Below, piece after piece: positions 1 to 9,396 of a stretch of 64,000 nt of DNA. The notes beneath the pieces are model-generated. The model had not been told where the DNA came from. It saw nothing but the letters and a program-made list of their open reading frames with translations, and searched no databases. Each line of letters starts with the position of its first letter. Position 1 is the first letter of the stretch. The DNA is from Faecalibacter bovis (GTDB lineage: Bacteria > Bacteroidota > Bacteroidia > Flavobacteriales > Weeksellaceae), in NCBI RefSeq assembly GCF_017948305.1, contig NZ_CP072842.1:660001-724000 (forward strand). The letters are read 5' to 3'. The translations under genes were made by a program, and so were the position numbers.

Positions 1-2274
1 TACAAAAGAAAACTCAAATACATTATCACCAGTTAAAGCATCTAATAATGCACCTTCACCAACAGACTTAATGGCTCCAATTTGATTACCATTTTCGTCT
101 AAACCAACAATAGTAATACCTCCTGCAACTTGAACACCTGAATATTCTTGACCAAGTTTAACCTTTAGAGGCGTACCTGCTTCAACAACATGATCGAACA
201 TTAAATTTTGCCATGTTGTACCTAAACCTAATGCTCCAAGGACAATAGATATTGTTGAATGTGTAGACATATCATTATCGTACGCATTTTCAGAATTAGC
301 AACTAATCCTGCTAATGTTGTATACCAACTACCACTTTGAGTTGCGATAATTTTATCTGTTACTATTTTACATTTGTTTAAATCATAAACAGTAAGAGAT
401 AATGTTGCAAAAGTTTCACAATTTCCTATTACACCTTCTCCAGCTATAGATTTAGCTTTGATCGTAAAACTATAAGTACCTTCAGCTGTAAAATTAAATA
501 TATCACCAGGATTATAAATAGTTCCATCTTCACCTATAATTTGAATGATACTTGGAACCGATGTTGTAATTTCAGGAAAAACAAATTTATTTAATTCTTC
601 ATTTAAAACTAATAAACCATTTTCATCCTCAGCATCAAGAAATGTTAAAGCTCTTGTATGATAGTTACCACCGCTTAAAATAATTTCATTTTTCTGAACT
701 TCAATTTTGATGATATTTGAAAATGCAAATCGATTTGGTCTTGTACCTTCTGGTCTTTCTTGAGCTTTTCTTCTAATCCAAACATCCTTTTTAACATTGT
801 TAATAGTAATTTCTTTTTTACCATTACTTGTTTCTCCTTGTGCATTTCCATCTGAATCTTCGAAAGTATACCATGTTAATCCGTCATCGTAACTAACTTC
901 CCAAGAGTATTTTAAGGCATATCTAGCTCCATTAGGAGTTACATAAGTTCCTTGACCATCAGCTTTATTATAAATCGTAAAAGAGTTTTGAATTATTTCT
1001 TCATTATCTTGATTAAATTCATCAACAAATTGACAAATAGTCGTTTCAGAAATTGTTGCGCCCGAACTATTACTTGATAATGAAACTTCTCCAGGATTTG
1101 GTAATTCTACAGTTGTTTTAGAAAATGTTAAATAAGTTTTTTGACTTTCACAACCTGCAACCGATACTTTTGTTACTGAATATTCTAGAGTTTCAGTAAA
1201 AGTCATGTCTATTGGTGTGTCAAAAGGAATTTCAACATTATTTGCATCATAAAATCTTAAAGTAGAAGGCGCATCTGTTAAACCTGAAGCTTGATAAACT
1301 GTATATGAAGCTCCTGGAGTTAATAATATAACCCCGTTATTAGATACATTGGGTTTAGAAGGAGTTTTATATATCGTATTAGAAACTCTTAAAGTTAGAT
1401 CTGGATTGTCCATAGGACCAGAAGCTGTAGAATTACCATATCTTAACTCTAATCCACCTGTAATTTCATCTGAAAAATTCAAAGAAGAAAAATTCAATTC
1501 AAAAATTACAACTTCATCTTTTGCAAATGTTTTCTCCTTTACATAACCAATCAATCCAGTAAAACTCATATTTCCAGAAATAACATTAAGTGAATTAACA
1601 TTAATATTATCCCCATTGAATTTTATTTTCTTTCCTCCAAATGTTGCTGTTGCAGATTCTTCATCAATTGTGATTTCTCTACCAGAAACATTCTTTAAAG
1701 TATATCTTACTTTTTTAGTATTCGCATTACCAGTAAAACAAGATTCTAAAACCTCAGATTCTAATGTAAAAATTGAACTTACAGCATTAGAAACAGTACC
1801 ATTATCAATAGTAATATTAGCCGTACTACACACTCCTAATAAATTACAAATTGTATATTGTAATGGACCGGCAATTCTGTTGGCTGCATTTGCTATTACT
1901 AAGTCTCCAGTTTCTGTGTCAATAGAGTAACCTAACGGCCAGTTTCCTGTTGTAGATATACGAGCATTCTTATTTACACCCGACAATATGATGCTTCCAA
2001 TATTACCATCTATTGAATCATCAGAAATTAGTGATGATCTTTTAACTGAATAGTTAATTACATTATCATTTGCCTGAATAATATCTACCAAAGAATTCTT
2101 ATTCCAAATATCATTAACTATAGAAGTAAAATCAAAAAATTCTGTTTTAAATAAACTTTGAATTTTATGATATGAATTTGATGAAATACCTCCATCATTA
2201 GCACTTGCAAATACCATTTGGAAGAATCCAAAAAGTATCAGTATTGTATATTTTAATTTATTTATGAATTTCAT
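1..2274 (-). CDS. Large exported adhesin-like surface protein, 3' end outside window
   Basis: The frame is open from an ATG at 2274 to the left edge, giving at least 758 residues with no stop. The N-terminus is a signal peptide (MKFINKLKYT, hydrophobic core, FFQMVFAS, cleavage near residue 22). The rest is Ser/Thr/Asn-rich and beta-rich, with Ig- or PKD-like stretches but no enzymatic motif. The last visible residues describe a repetitive surface domain (GLGTTWQNLMFDHVV). Proteins of this build in Flavobacteriia usually end in a type IX sorting or gliding-motility C-terminal domain; that end is not visible here. It lies 52 bp downstream of the 238-residue exported protein and is probably co-transcribed with it. 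Function is inferred as adhesion or surface structure. Confidence 0.8.
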   Translation of the reverse strand, partial: MKFINKLKYTILILFGFFQMVFASANDGGISSNSYHKIQSLFKTEFFDFTSIVNDIWNKNSLVDIIQANDNVINYSVKRSSLISDDSIDGNIGSIILSGVNKNARISTTGNWPLGYSIDTETGDLVIANAANRIAGPLQYTICNLLGVCSTANITIDNGTVSNAVSSIFTLESEVLESCFTGNANTKKVRYTLKNVSGREITIDEESATATFGGKKIKFNGDNINVNSLNVISGNMSFTGLIGYVKEKTFAKDEVVIFELNFSSLNFSDEITGGLELRYGNSTASGPMDNPDLTLRVSNTIYKTPSKPNVSNNGVILLTPGASYTVYQASGLTDAPSTLRFYDANNVEIPFDTPIDMTFTETLEYSVTKVSVAGCESQKTYLTFSKTTVELPNPGEVSLSSNSSGATISETTICQFVDEFNQDNEEIIQNSFTIYNKADGQGTYVTPNGARYALKYSWEVSYDDGLTWYTFEDSDGNAQGETSNGKKEITINNVKKDVWIRRKAQERPEGTRPNRFAFSNIIKIEVQKNEIILSGGNYHTRALTFLDAEDENGLLVLNEELNKFVFPEITTSVPSIIQIIGEDGTIYNPGDIFNFTAEGTYSFTIKAKSIAGEGVIGNCETFATLSLTVYDLNKCKIVTDKIIATQSGSWYTTLAGLVANSENAYDNDMSTHSTISIVLGALGLGTTWQNLMFDHVVEAGTPLKVKLGQEYSGVQVAGGITIVGLDENGNQIGAIKSVGEGALLDALTGDNVFEFSFV

Positions 2275-2326
2275 TTGTATTAATTTTAATTAAACAATTC
2301 AATCTTTTAAACAATAGTTTAAAGTA

Positions 2327-3043
2327 TTATTTAACTTTTAATACAACATTCATAAACGATCCATTTCTAATAATAGCGTCTGGTTTTACTTTGTAAGAAA
2401 CCTTACCATCTGGTAATAAAATGATTGATTCTTTATCAAAAACTGTTTCATCAATATAAGTGATAAAGTAATCGTATTGATTTGCATCTAAAACAAAACC
2501 TGTTAAGTTAGATGATTCTGAACTTGATTTTACCGGTGTACCAAATTGTTTGTTGAACAAGCTATATAAATTAACTGTATAAACACCATTGCTATATGAA
2601 TATCCAGATGTACCATCAGCTGAAATTTTAGTATCAGTAGCTAATGTTGGTAATAAAACAGAAGGCATATAGAAAAATTCTGGCTTAGCGTATTCTGCAC
2701 CTAATTTCACCCAATATCCTTTTACTTCTGTTGTAGAATTTGCAGTATCTAAAACAAAGTAATAAAATCCTTCTGAATCTACATTTTTTGTTTGATTAAT
2801 TTGCTCTCCTGTTGTAGAATTATTTACATAAATTAAAGTAGATGGAGCAACTTGTGTCATGCTTTGAGCTCTTGCTCTATCCACGCGTGGAATTAAAACC
2901 CCATCAACATCAGTAGATGTTCCTGAAGTATTTTTTGCTACAATATCTAATGTAGCTTTTGGAGTATCAGTTCCAACCCCAACCTGCGCGAATAAACTTG
3001 CGCTTGACATAGCTAATGCTAGACCTAGTAAATATCTTTTCAT
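2327..3043 (-). CDS. Exported protein with flavobacterial VGVGTDTPKATLDI-type N-terminus
   Basis: 238 residues. A signal peptide (MKRYLLGLALAMSSASLFA) is followed by QVGVGTDTPKATLDIVA, the opening found on many secreted Flavobacteriia proteins of unknown function that resemble phage tail-fibre heads. The remainder is beta-rich and has no catalytic motif. It is the first gene of a probable two-gene operon with the large adhesin-like gene. A perfect TAnnTTTG element lies 25 bp upstream of its ATG. Role unknown; a cell-surface accessory to the neighbouring adhesin is an inference from position. Confidence 0.75.
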   Translation of the reverse strand: MKRYLLGLALAMSSASLFAQVGVGTDTPKATLDIVAKNTSGTSTDVDGVLIPRVDRARAQSMTQVAPSTLIYVNNSTTGEQINQTKNVDSEGFYYFVLDTANSTTEVKGYWVKLGAEYAKPEFFYMPSVLLPTLATDTKISADGTSGYSYSNGVYTVNLYSLFNKQFGTPVKSSSESSNLTGFVLDANQYDYFITYIDETVFDKESIILLPDGKVSYKVKPDAIIRNGSFMNVVLKVK

Positions 3044-3067
3044 AAAAACCTATTAATTAAACCGGCA

Positions 3068-3075
3068 CAAAGGTA
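3068..3075 (-). promoter_or_regulatory. Putative sigma-A -7 element (TACCTTTG)
   Basis: Exact match to the Bacteroidota TAnnTTTG -7 consensus on the minus strand, 25 bp upstream of the 238-residue exported protein. It would drive that gene and the adhesin-like gene behind it. No clear -33 TTG was fixed. Confidence 0.5.
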
Positions 3076-3254
3076 CTTTAAAAAAATATACAAATATTCC
3101 TTTATGGATAAAAAAAACAATTTTTACAGATTTTAACTACATGATAAATAATGTTTTAACATCAAATCAAACACATAACAATATGCTATATAAGATGTTA
3201 AATTCAGACTAAAATATCCTTTAATTAAAATTATTTTTTAAAAAAAAAATAACG

Positions 3255-4475
3255 CTAAATAACTTCTGCAACAACAAATGTGCTTCCACCTACATATATC
3301 ATATCGTTAGAAGCTGCGGCATGTTTTGCTGCTTGTAAAGCTTTGTCGACAGATTCAAAATATTGAACATTATTTAAATTTGAAGGAACTATATTACGCA
3401 ATTCGACAATAGGAAGTTTTCGAGGAACATCAGGTTCACAAAAATAATAAATAGCATTTTTTGGAAAGAATGAAAGACTTTCCTTCACATCTTTATCATT
3501 TACAAAACCTAAAACTAAATGTAGATGATTAAATTCATGTTGCTTGATTTGATTCGCTATTTCTAATAATCCATGTGGATTATGAGCAGTATCTGCAACA
3601 ATTAAAGGTTCATGTGCTAAAATATCCCAACGTCCTCTCAAATTTGTGTTTTTTACAGCATTTAAAAGTCCATCAGAAATATTGTTTTCAGTAATTTCCC
3701 AACCTTGATGTTTTAACTCTTCAATTGCTGTTAAAACAGTTCGCCTGTTCTTTACTTGATAAGAACCTATTAAATCTGAAGGTAGATCTTGAAAATGTTT
3801 ATCTTCAGCAAACACAATTTTCGAATGACGCTCAGTAGCTAAATCAGAGAATACTTTTTTAGTTTCCATAGTTGTTTCTCCAATAACCACAGGTTTATTA
3901 GGTTTGATAATACCTCCTTTTTCAAAAGCAATTAATTCTAATGTGTCACCTAAAAACTGAGTATGCTCTAACGCAATGTTCGTAATCACTGATAATTCTG
4001 GTAAGATGATATTTGTAGAATCTAATCGTCCACCTAAACCTGTTTCGATTACTGCAATATCAACTTGCTGTTGCGCAAAATATTCAAAACTCATTGCAAT
4101 AGCTATCTCGAAAAAAGATGCGCCTTGTGCTAAAATTTTTTGTTCGTGTTGATGAACAAAATCAATTACAAATTCTTCTTCGCACATTACACCATTCATA
4201 CGAATACGCTCGCGAAAATCTTTTAAATGTGGCGATGTTGTTAATCCAACTTTATATCCAGCTTCATGAAGAATAGAAGCCAACATATGAGACGTACTTC
4301 CTTTTCCGTTTGTTCCTGCAACATGAATTGATTTAAACTTTTTCTGAGGATTACCTAAATATTCACATAATTCTGTAATATTCGTCAGATCTTTTTTCAT
4401 TGCTGATGCGCCTACACGCTGAAACATTGGTAAATTAGAAAATAACCAATCGATGGTTTCTTGATACGTTCTCAT
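3255..4475 (-). CDS. folC: Bifunctional dihydrofolate/folylpolyglutamate synthase
   Basis: 406 residues, normal length for FolC. It adds glutamate to dihydropteroate and to reduced folates in an ATP-dependent cytosolic reaction. The Mur-ligase-type P-loop GTNGKGST is at residues 54-61, the folate-loop SPHL at 81-84, ETGLGGRLDSTN at 144-155, the EKGG lysine (candidate carbamylated Lys) near 186, and DTAHNPHG of the C-terminal domain near 295. It stands alone on the minus strand, 210 bp from the next gene downstream. With folE at 25.2 kb it is the second folate or pterin gene in the window. Confidence 0.95.
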   Translation of the reverse strand: MRTYQETIDWLFSNLPMFQRVGASAMKKDLTNITELCEYLGNPQKKFKSIHVAGTNGKGSTSHMLASILHEAGYKVGLTTSPHLKDFRERIRMNGVMCEEEFVIDFVHQHEQKILAQGASFFEIAIAMSFEYFAQQQVDIAVIETGLGGRLDSTNIILPELSVITNIALEHTQFLGDTLELIAFEKGGIIKPNKPVVIGETTMETKKVFSDLATERHSKIVFAEDKHFQDLPSDLIGSYQVKNRRTVLTAIEELKHQGWEITENNISDGLLNAVKNTNLRGRWDILAHEPLIVADTAHNPHGLLEIANQIKQHEFNHLHLVLGFVNDKDVKESLSFFPKNAIYYFCEPDVPRKLPIVELRNIVPSNLNNVQYFESVDKALQAAKHAAASNDMIYVGGSTFVVAEVI

Positions 4476-4517
4476 TTGTTCAAAATTTACACGAAGATAC
4501 GCAGGTATAAAATAAAA

Positions 4518-4545
4518 GTCGATTTCTTCCGAAGAAAAAATCGAC
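4518..4545 (-). terminator. Rho-independent terminator of nhaA
   Basis: On the minus strand GTCGATTT pairs with AAATCGAC across a CTTCGG-type loop and is followed by TTTTATTTT. It begins 24 bp past the nhaA stop. Confidence 0.75.
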
Positions 4546-4569
4546 CTTGATTATATATTTAGATTATTC

Positions 4570-5727
4570 TTAATCAGAAAAATCTTGTCTTTTAGTTAAT
4601 GTCATTTTCAAGTAAAAGAATCCTAATAACGCTGCTGTAACAGATGCTACTAAAATCATCAATTTAGCTTCGTTTACATATTGTGGATCACTAAATGCTA
4701 GCATCGACACGAAAATAGACATGGTAAATCCAATACCTGCTAGTAAACCTGCCCCAAAAACACGTTTAAAATTTACAGCTGTTGGTAATTCACATAACCC
4801 TAATTTAACTGCTATGAAACTTGCTAAGGTTACACCAATTGGCTTTCCTACAACTAATCCTAAGAAAATACCTGCTGCTAATGGAAAACTAAAGTGCGAG
4901 AACCCATCTCCATCAATTGTAATTGCTGTATTTGCTAATGCAAATATTGGTAATATTAAAAATGCGACTGGTAGATGTAATGCATGTTCTACTTTAGCAC
5001 ATAAAGATTTCGTTTGATCTTTTTCGAAAGGAATAGTAAACGCAACTAAAACCCCTGCAATTGTAGCATGAATCCCCGAATGTAACATAAACCACCACAC
5101 TGCAATTCCTCCAATAATATAAGGAATGATAGATTTTACTTTAAATTTATTTAAAGCGAACAATCCTGCTAAAATTCCCATTGCTAATCCAAATTGAGTA
5201 ATATCAAACGGTAATTCTGGATTTGGATAAAATAGCGCGATAACCAATATTGCTCCCAAATCATCGATAACAGCTAATGCGGTTAAGAATATTTTTAAAG
5301 ACATCGGAACTCGCTTTCCTAACATGGTAATAACAGCGATTGCAAACGCAATATCAGTTGCCATTGGTATTCCGAATCCATTGATTGTATCTGTACCATA
5401 ATTTAACGCAGCAAATATTCCTGCTGGTACAAGCATACCTCCTATTGCAGCAAAAATGGGTAATATTGCCTTTTTTAAACTTGACAATTCGCCAATCATC
5501 ATTTCACGTTTCAGCTCTAATCCAATTAAGAAAAAGAAAATTGCCATCAGACCATCATTCACCCAATGTGCTAAAGAATGTCCAAATAAGTCAATATGCC
5601 ACATATGTTGATAAGATTCGGCAAACATTGAATTGGCTACTATTAATGAAAAAATTGTACAGAAAATTAAAGTGATTCCACCAGAAGTTTGACTGTGTAG
5701 AAATCGTTGAAATAGTTTAGAAACCAT
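4570..5727 (-). CDS. nhaA: Na+/H+ antiporter NhaA
   Basis: 385 residues with about 12 hydrophobic segments, the standard NhaA size. It exports Na+ (or Li+) in exchange for protons at the inner membrane and supports pH and salt homeostasis. The paired aspartates of the ion site are D155/D156 in LAVIDDLGAI, and TDIAFAI (D125) matches the conserved helix IV motif. The C-terminus keeps GIGFTMSIF. It is monocistronic, with its own terminator downstream. The ATP synthase c-subunit in this window looks proton-type, which fits a separate Na+/H+ antiporter maintaining the sodium gradient; this link is inference. Confidence 0.95.
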   Translation of the reverse strand: MVSKLFQRFLHSQTSGGITLIFCTIFSLIVANSMFAESYQHMWHIDLFGHSLAHWVNDGLMAIFFFLIGLELKREMMIGELSSLKKAILPIFAAIGGMLVPAGIFAALNYGTDTINGFGIPMATDIAFAIAVITMLGKRVPMSLKIFLTALAVIDDLGAILVIALFYPNPELPFDITQFGLAMGILAGLFALNKFKVKSIIPYIIGGIAVWWFMLHSGIHATIAGVLVAFTIPFEKDQTKSLCAKVEHALHLPVAFLILPIFALANTAITIDGDGFSHFSFPLAAGIFLGLVVGKPIGVTLASFIAVKLGLCELPTAVNFKRVFGAGLLAGIGFTMSIFVSMLAFSDPQYVNEAKLMILVASVTAALLGFFYLKMTLTKRQDFSD

Positions 5728-5826
5728 CTTATTTTAAATTGTAATTTGGGTAAATATAATGAACATAAAATTTCTTTCCCAAAAAGTTAGCTTTAGAAGT
5801 CCTAAATATTAACTGTCATTTAAGGA

Positions 5827-6885
5827 TTAGATTGCTTCATAAATAATTCCTGAAGAATGATCTTTTATTGCACCAGTTACAGATGTTAAACAGTTAACCT
5901 GATTTAAAAATCTTTTGTATCCTAAAAATGCAAAAATCAAAGCTTCTTTAAAATCGATTAAATCATCATTAGGAATAATTAATTCGGTACTTGATTTTTG
6001 TTTTAATAAACTGATTAAGAATTCATTTCTAACGCCTCCACCAGTTATTAACACCTTGTTGATATCGTAATTATCGAACACCAATTTTAATTGATAAACC
6101 ATGTGATCAACACAGCTAATCAGCTTATCTTCAATAGAAATATCATACTTTTCAACAATTGTTAAAAACTCTGTTTCTACCCATTCAAAACCTAATGATT
6201 TAGGATAAGATTGAAGATAGAAATTCAATTGATTTAATTCTTCAACTAATCTTTGGTTTACTTTTCCTTTCGAAGCATTTTCTCCATTTTTATCATAATC
6301 CAATCCCAATTGATTCGCATAAAAATTTAAAACAATATTAATCGGACAAACATCAAATGCAATTCGTTTTCCATCACGATTCATTGAAATATTAGAAAAT
6401 CCACCCAAATTTAGACACGCATCGTATTGATTAAATAATAATTCATCACCTATCGGAACCAAAGGCGCACCTTGCCCACCTAAGATAACGTCTTGCGTTC
6501 GGAAATCACAAATTACACGTTGCTGACATTTGGAAGAAATTGCAGCTCCATTTCCGATTTGTAACGTAAAATTTTTATTGGGTTGATGAAAAATAGTTTG
6601 TCCATGTGATGCGACAAAATCCAAATGTTCAATTTGATGTTTATCTACAAACAATTTGACTTGCTCGCCTAAATAATAACCAAACTGAACATCCAATTCG
6701 CACAATTGCATAGCCGACATTTGATACGCATTTTTCAATTGATTTTTCATTACTGAAGAATAAACGATTCCTTCGGTTTGCAAAATTTCAAACGAAGTAT
6801 CAGAATCAAATCGAACGTAACAAATATCTAATCCGTCTAACGAAGTTCCGGACATTAAACCAATGCAGTAAATAGGATTTTTCAT
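5827..6885 (-). CDS. anmK: Anhydro-N-acetylmuramic acid kinase
   Basis: 352 residues from the ATG at 6885. The frame is open to an ATG at 6921, but the later start places the kinase core MKNPIYCIGLMSGTSLDGLD at the N-terminus as in the family. AnmK hydrolyses and phosphorylates 1,6-anhydro-MurNAc to MurNAc-6-P during cell-wall recycling. Visible motifs are the phosphate-binding GTSLDG (13-18), SHGQTI (about 93), GAPLVP, and FDVCPINIVLN with the presumed catalytic Asp near 178. The last differs from the FDTGPGN consensus of proteobacterial enzymes and may be a lineage variant. A partner MurQ etherase is not in the window. Confidence 0.9.
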   Translation of the reverse strand: MKNPIYCIGLMSGTSLDGLDICYVRFDSDTSFEILQTEGIVYSSVMKNQLKNAYQMSAMQLCELDVQFGYYLGEQVKLFVDKHQIEHLDFVASHGQTIFHQPNKNFTLQIGNGAAISSKCQQRVICDFRTQDVILGGQGAPLVPIGDELLFNQYDACLNLGGFSNISMNRDGKRIAFDVCPINIVLNFYANQLGLDYDKNGENASKGKVNQRLVEELNQLNFYLQSYPKSLGFEWVETEFLTIVEKYDISIEDKLISCVDHMVYQLKLVFDNYDINKVLITGGGVRNEFLISLLKQKSSTELIIPNDDLIDFKEALIFAFLGYKRFLNQVNCLTSVTGAIKDHSSGIIYEAI

Positions 6886-7002
6886 ATTGTAAAAATACTT
6901 TATTTCCATCAAGTGAAACAATGAAATAAAAATGTTGAAAAGTTAGTGGATATTTTTATCCGCTGGCTAAATGAATGATTTAGAAAATCAATCATAAAAC
7001 CT

Positions 7003-7010
7003 TATATTTG
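7003..7010 (+). promoter_or_regulatory. Putative -7 element of glyA (TATATTTG)
   Basis: Exact TAnnTTTG match 27 bp upstream of the glyA ATG, in the divergent gap between anmK and glyA. Confidence 0.5.
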
Positions 7011-7037
7011 AACATATAATTTTACAAACAAATTAAA

Positions 7038-8312
7038 ATGGCTCAAGACATTATCTTCGACTTAATTGAAGACGAAAAAGAAAGACAATTAAACGGAATT
7101 GAATTAATCGCATCTGAAAACTTTGTATCAGAAAATGTAATGCGTGCGATGGGTTCTGTTTTAACAAATAAATACGCTGAGGGTTACCCAGGAAAAAGAT
7201 ATTACGGAGGTTGTGAAGTTGTAGATCAAATCGAAACTATTGCAATTGAAAGAATCAAAGCTTTATTTAATGCAGAATATGCAAACGTACAACCACACTC
7301 TGGTTCTCAAGCAAACGCTGCTGTTTATTTAGCTTGTTTAAAACCTGGAGATAAAATCTTAGGATTTGACTTATCGCACGGTGGTCACTTAACTCACGGT
7401 TCTCCAGTAAACTTCTCAGGTATGACTTACCAAACATCTTTCTACGGTGTAGATAAAGAAACTGGTCGTATTGATTACGAAGCAATGGCTGAAACTGCTC
7501 GTGCTGAAAAACCTCAATTAATTATTTGTGGCGCTTCTGCTTATTCTCGTGATATTGATTACGCAAAATTCCGTGAAGTTGCTGACGAAGTTGGTGCTTT
7601 ATTATTAGCTGACGTTTCTCACCCTGCTGGTTTAATCGCTCGTGGAATTTTAAATGATCCAATGCCTCACTGTCACATTGTAACAACAACTACACACAAA
7701 ACGTTACGTGGACCTCGTGGTGGAGTTATTTTGATGGGGAAAGATTTTGAAAATCCTTGGGGACACAAAACTCCAAAAGGTGAAGTAAAAATGATGTCTC
7801 AAATCTTAAACGCTGCTGTTTTCCCAGGAACACAAGGTGGACCATTAGAGCACGTGATTGGAGCAAAAGCTGTTGCTTTCGAAGAGGCTTTATCTGATGG
7901 TTATATGGAATACATTTTACAAGTTGTTAAAAATGCAAAAGCATTAGCTGCTGCGTTAGTTGCTAAAGGTTACGATATCGTTTCTGGAGGTACAGACAAC
8001 CACTGTATGTTGATTGATTTACGTAATAAAGGTATTTCTGGTAAACAAGCTGAAAACGCATTAGTAGAAGCTGAAATTACTTGTAACAAGAATATGGTTC
8101 CTTTCGATGATAAATCACCTTTCGTAACTTCTGGTATCCGTTTAGGAACTGCTGCTGTAACGACTCGTGGATTAGTTGAAAGCGATATGCTAACAATTGC
8201 AGATTTAATTGACGAAGTATTAATGAATATCGGAAATGAAGAAATCATGGATGAAGTTGCTGGTAAAGTAAACGATTTTATGGCTGATCGTCCATTATTC
8301 CAAATGAATTAA
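7038..8312 (+). CDS. glyA: Serine hydroxymethyltransferase
   Basis: 424 residues, full length. A PLP enzyme converting serine plus tetrahydrofolate to glycine plus methylene-tetrahydrofolate. The PLP lysine is K221 in [28 protein letters not shown] (about 47-58), [11 protein letters not shown] (85-95) and [10 protein letters not shown] (191-200) are the usual active-site segments. It is transcribed alone from a TATATTTG promoter and ends at a strong terminator. gcvH of the glycine cleavage system is in this window at 57 kb but is not linked to it. Confidence 0.97.
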   Translation: MAQDIIFDLIEDEKERQLNGIELIASENFVSENVMRAMGSVLTNKYAEGYPGKRYYGGCEVVDQIETIAIERIKALFNAEYANVQPHSGSQANAAVYLACLKPGDKILGFDLSHGGHLTHGSPVNFSGMTYQTSFYGVDKETGRIDYEAMAETARAEKPQLIICGASAYSRDIDYAKFREVADEVGALLLADVSHPAGLIARGILNDPMPHCHIVTTTTHKTLRGPRGGVILMGKDFENPWGHKTPKGEVKMMSQILNAAVFPGTQGGPLEHVIGAKAVAFEEALSDGYMEYILQVVKNAKALAAALVAKGYDIVSGGTDNHCMLIDLRNKGISGKQAENALVEAEITCNKNMVPFDDKSPFVTSGIRLGTAAVTTRGLVESDMLTIADLIDEVLMNIGNEEIMDEVAGKVNDFMADRPLFQMN

Positions 8313-8346
8313 TTAGATACTAGAAACTAGTAGTTATATATTAGAA

Positions 8347-8376
8347 AGTCCTGAACGTTGTTCAGGACTTTTTTAT
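8347..8376 (+). terminator. Rho-independent terminator of glyA
   Basis: AGTCCTGAAC pairs with GTTCAGGACT over a 3-nt loop, followed by a T run. It faces the atpG terminator on the other strand. Confidence 0.85.
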
Positions 8377-8400
8377 TTAATCATGTTAACAATCAAACAC

Positions 8401-8430
8401 AAAAAAAGCAACCTCTAATTGAGATTGCTT
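8401..8430 (-). terminator. Rho-independent terminator of the atp operon
   Basis: On the minus strand AAGCAATCTC pairs imperfectly with GAGGTTGCTT, followed by seven T. It lies about 30 bp past the atpG stop. Confidence 0.8.
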
Positions 8431-8459
8431 GATTGTATGTTGAATATAATATTCTAATC

Positions 8460-9326
8460 TTATGCATTTAATGCTTCTGCACCACCAACGATTTCTAAGA
8501 TCTCGTTTGTAATAGCAGCTTGACGAGCTTTGTTGTATTGAATTTTCAATGCTCTTTGTAACTCGCTTGCATTATCAGTTGCTTTGTGCATTGCCGTCAT
8601 ACGTGCACCGTGTTCAGAAGCGTTCGCATCTAAAACAGCTTTGTATAATTGCGTTTTTAATGTTTGAGGGATTAAATCATTTAAAATCTCTTCTTTCGAA
8701 GGAGTGAAAATGTAATCTAATTCCGCTGCATTTTCTTCTTCCCCTTGTTCTAAAACTACAGGTAAGAATTGCTCATCTTGAACGATTTGAACAGCTGCAT
8801 TTTGAAATTGGTTGTATACGATACGAATTTGATCATATTTACCTACCTTGAATTGAGCTACTAATTCGTCAGCGATTTTTGCAACATCTGCAAAATTTAA
8901 GTTATCCCATAAAGCAGATTCATTAGAAGCAATTGTTTGAGTTTTTTTGAATGACTCGTAAACTTTTTTACCAATCGTTACTAACTCAACATTTTTACCT
9001 GCTAATTCACCTTCTAATAAAGCGTTAACTTTCTTAATAATACTAGAATTATATCCTCCACATAAACCACGGTTAGAGTTAATAGCTACTAAAAGTACAT
9101 TATTAATCTCACGTTGTTCTGTTAAAGCTCCACCTACACCAGCATCTAAAGTAGCACTTACATTTTGTAATAAGTCACGTAATTTATTTGCATATGGACG
9201 TAGTTGAACAATAGACTCTTGTGCACGATTCAATTTAGCAGCAGATACCATTTTCATAGCACTTGTAATTTGCATTGTTGAACCTACAGAAGTAATTCTA
9301 CTACGGATTTCTTTTAAATTTGCCAT
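8460..9326 (-). CDS. atpG: F1Fo ATP synthase gamma subunit
   Basis: 288 residues. The central rotor stalk coupling proton flow through Fo to catalysis in F1. The N-terminal helix MANLKEIRSRITSV with TMQITSAMKMV, the central SNRGLCGGYN (about 83-92), and the C-terminal helix ending ARQAAITNEILEIVGGAEAL are diagnostic. It is the last gene of the minus-strand atp operon. It is separated from atpA by 70 bp that hold a strong hairpin, and is followed by a terminator. No atpD or atpC follows. Confidence 0.96.
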   Translation of the reverse strand: MANLKEIRSRITSVGSTMQITSAMKMVSAAKLNRAQESIVQLRPYANKLRDLLQNVSATLDAGVGGALTEQREINNVLLVAINSNRGLCGGYNSSIIKKVNALLEGELAGKNVELVTIGKKVYESFKKTQTIASNESALWDNLNFADVAKIADELVAQFKVGKYDQIRIVYNQFQNAAVQIVQDEQFLPVVLEQGEEENAAELDYIFTPSKEEILNDLIPQTLKTQLYKAVLDANASEHGARMTAMHKATDNASELQRALKIQYNKARQAAITNEILEIVGGAEALNA

Positions 9327-9355
9327 ATAACTTTATAAGTTGAAGGATTATATAG

Positions 9356-9387
9356 TATAAACTAGGAACCGAAGCTCCTAGTTTATA
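9356..9387 (-). promoter_or_regulatory. Strong intergenic hairpin between atpA and atpG with UUCG loop
   Basis: On the minus strand about 14 bp pair (TATAAACTAGGAGC with GTTCCTAGTTTATA, one G-U), closed by C(UUCG)G. No T run follows, so it looks like an mRNA-processing, stability or translation element rather than a terminator. Confidence 0.6.
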
Positions 9388-9396
9388 TAGATATTA

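Noticed and set aside
1349-1930. Plus-strand open frames inside the adhesin-like gene
   Set aside because: The minus frame is one continuous exported protein; these have no family pattern or promoter.
5827-6921. anmK start at ATG 6921
   Set aside because: It adds a 12-residue tail not matching the family; the ATG at 6885 begins at the conserved core.
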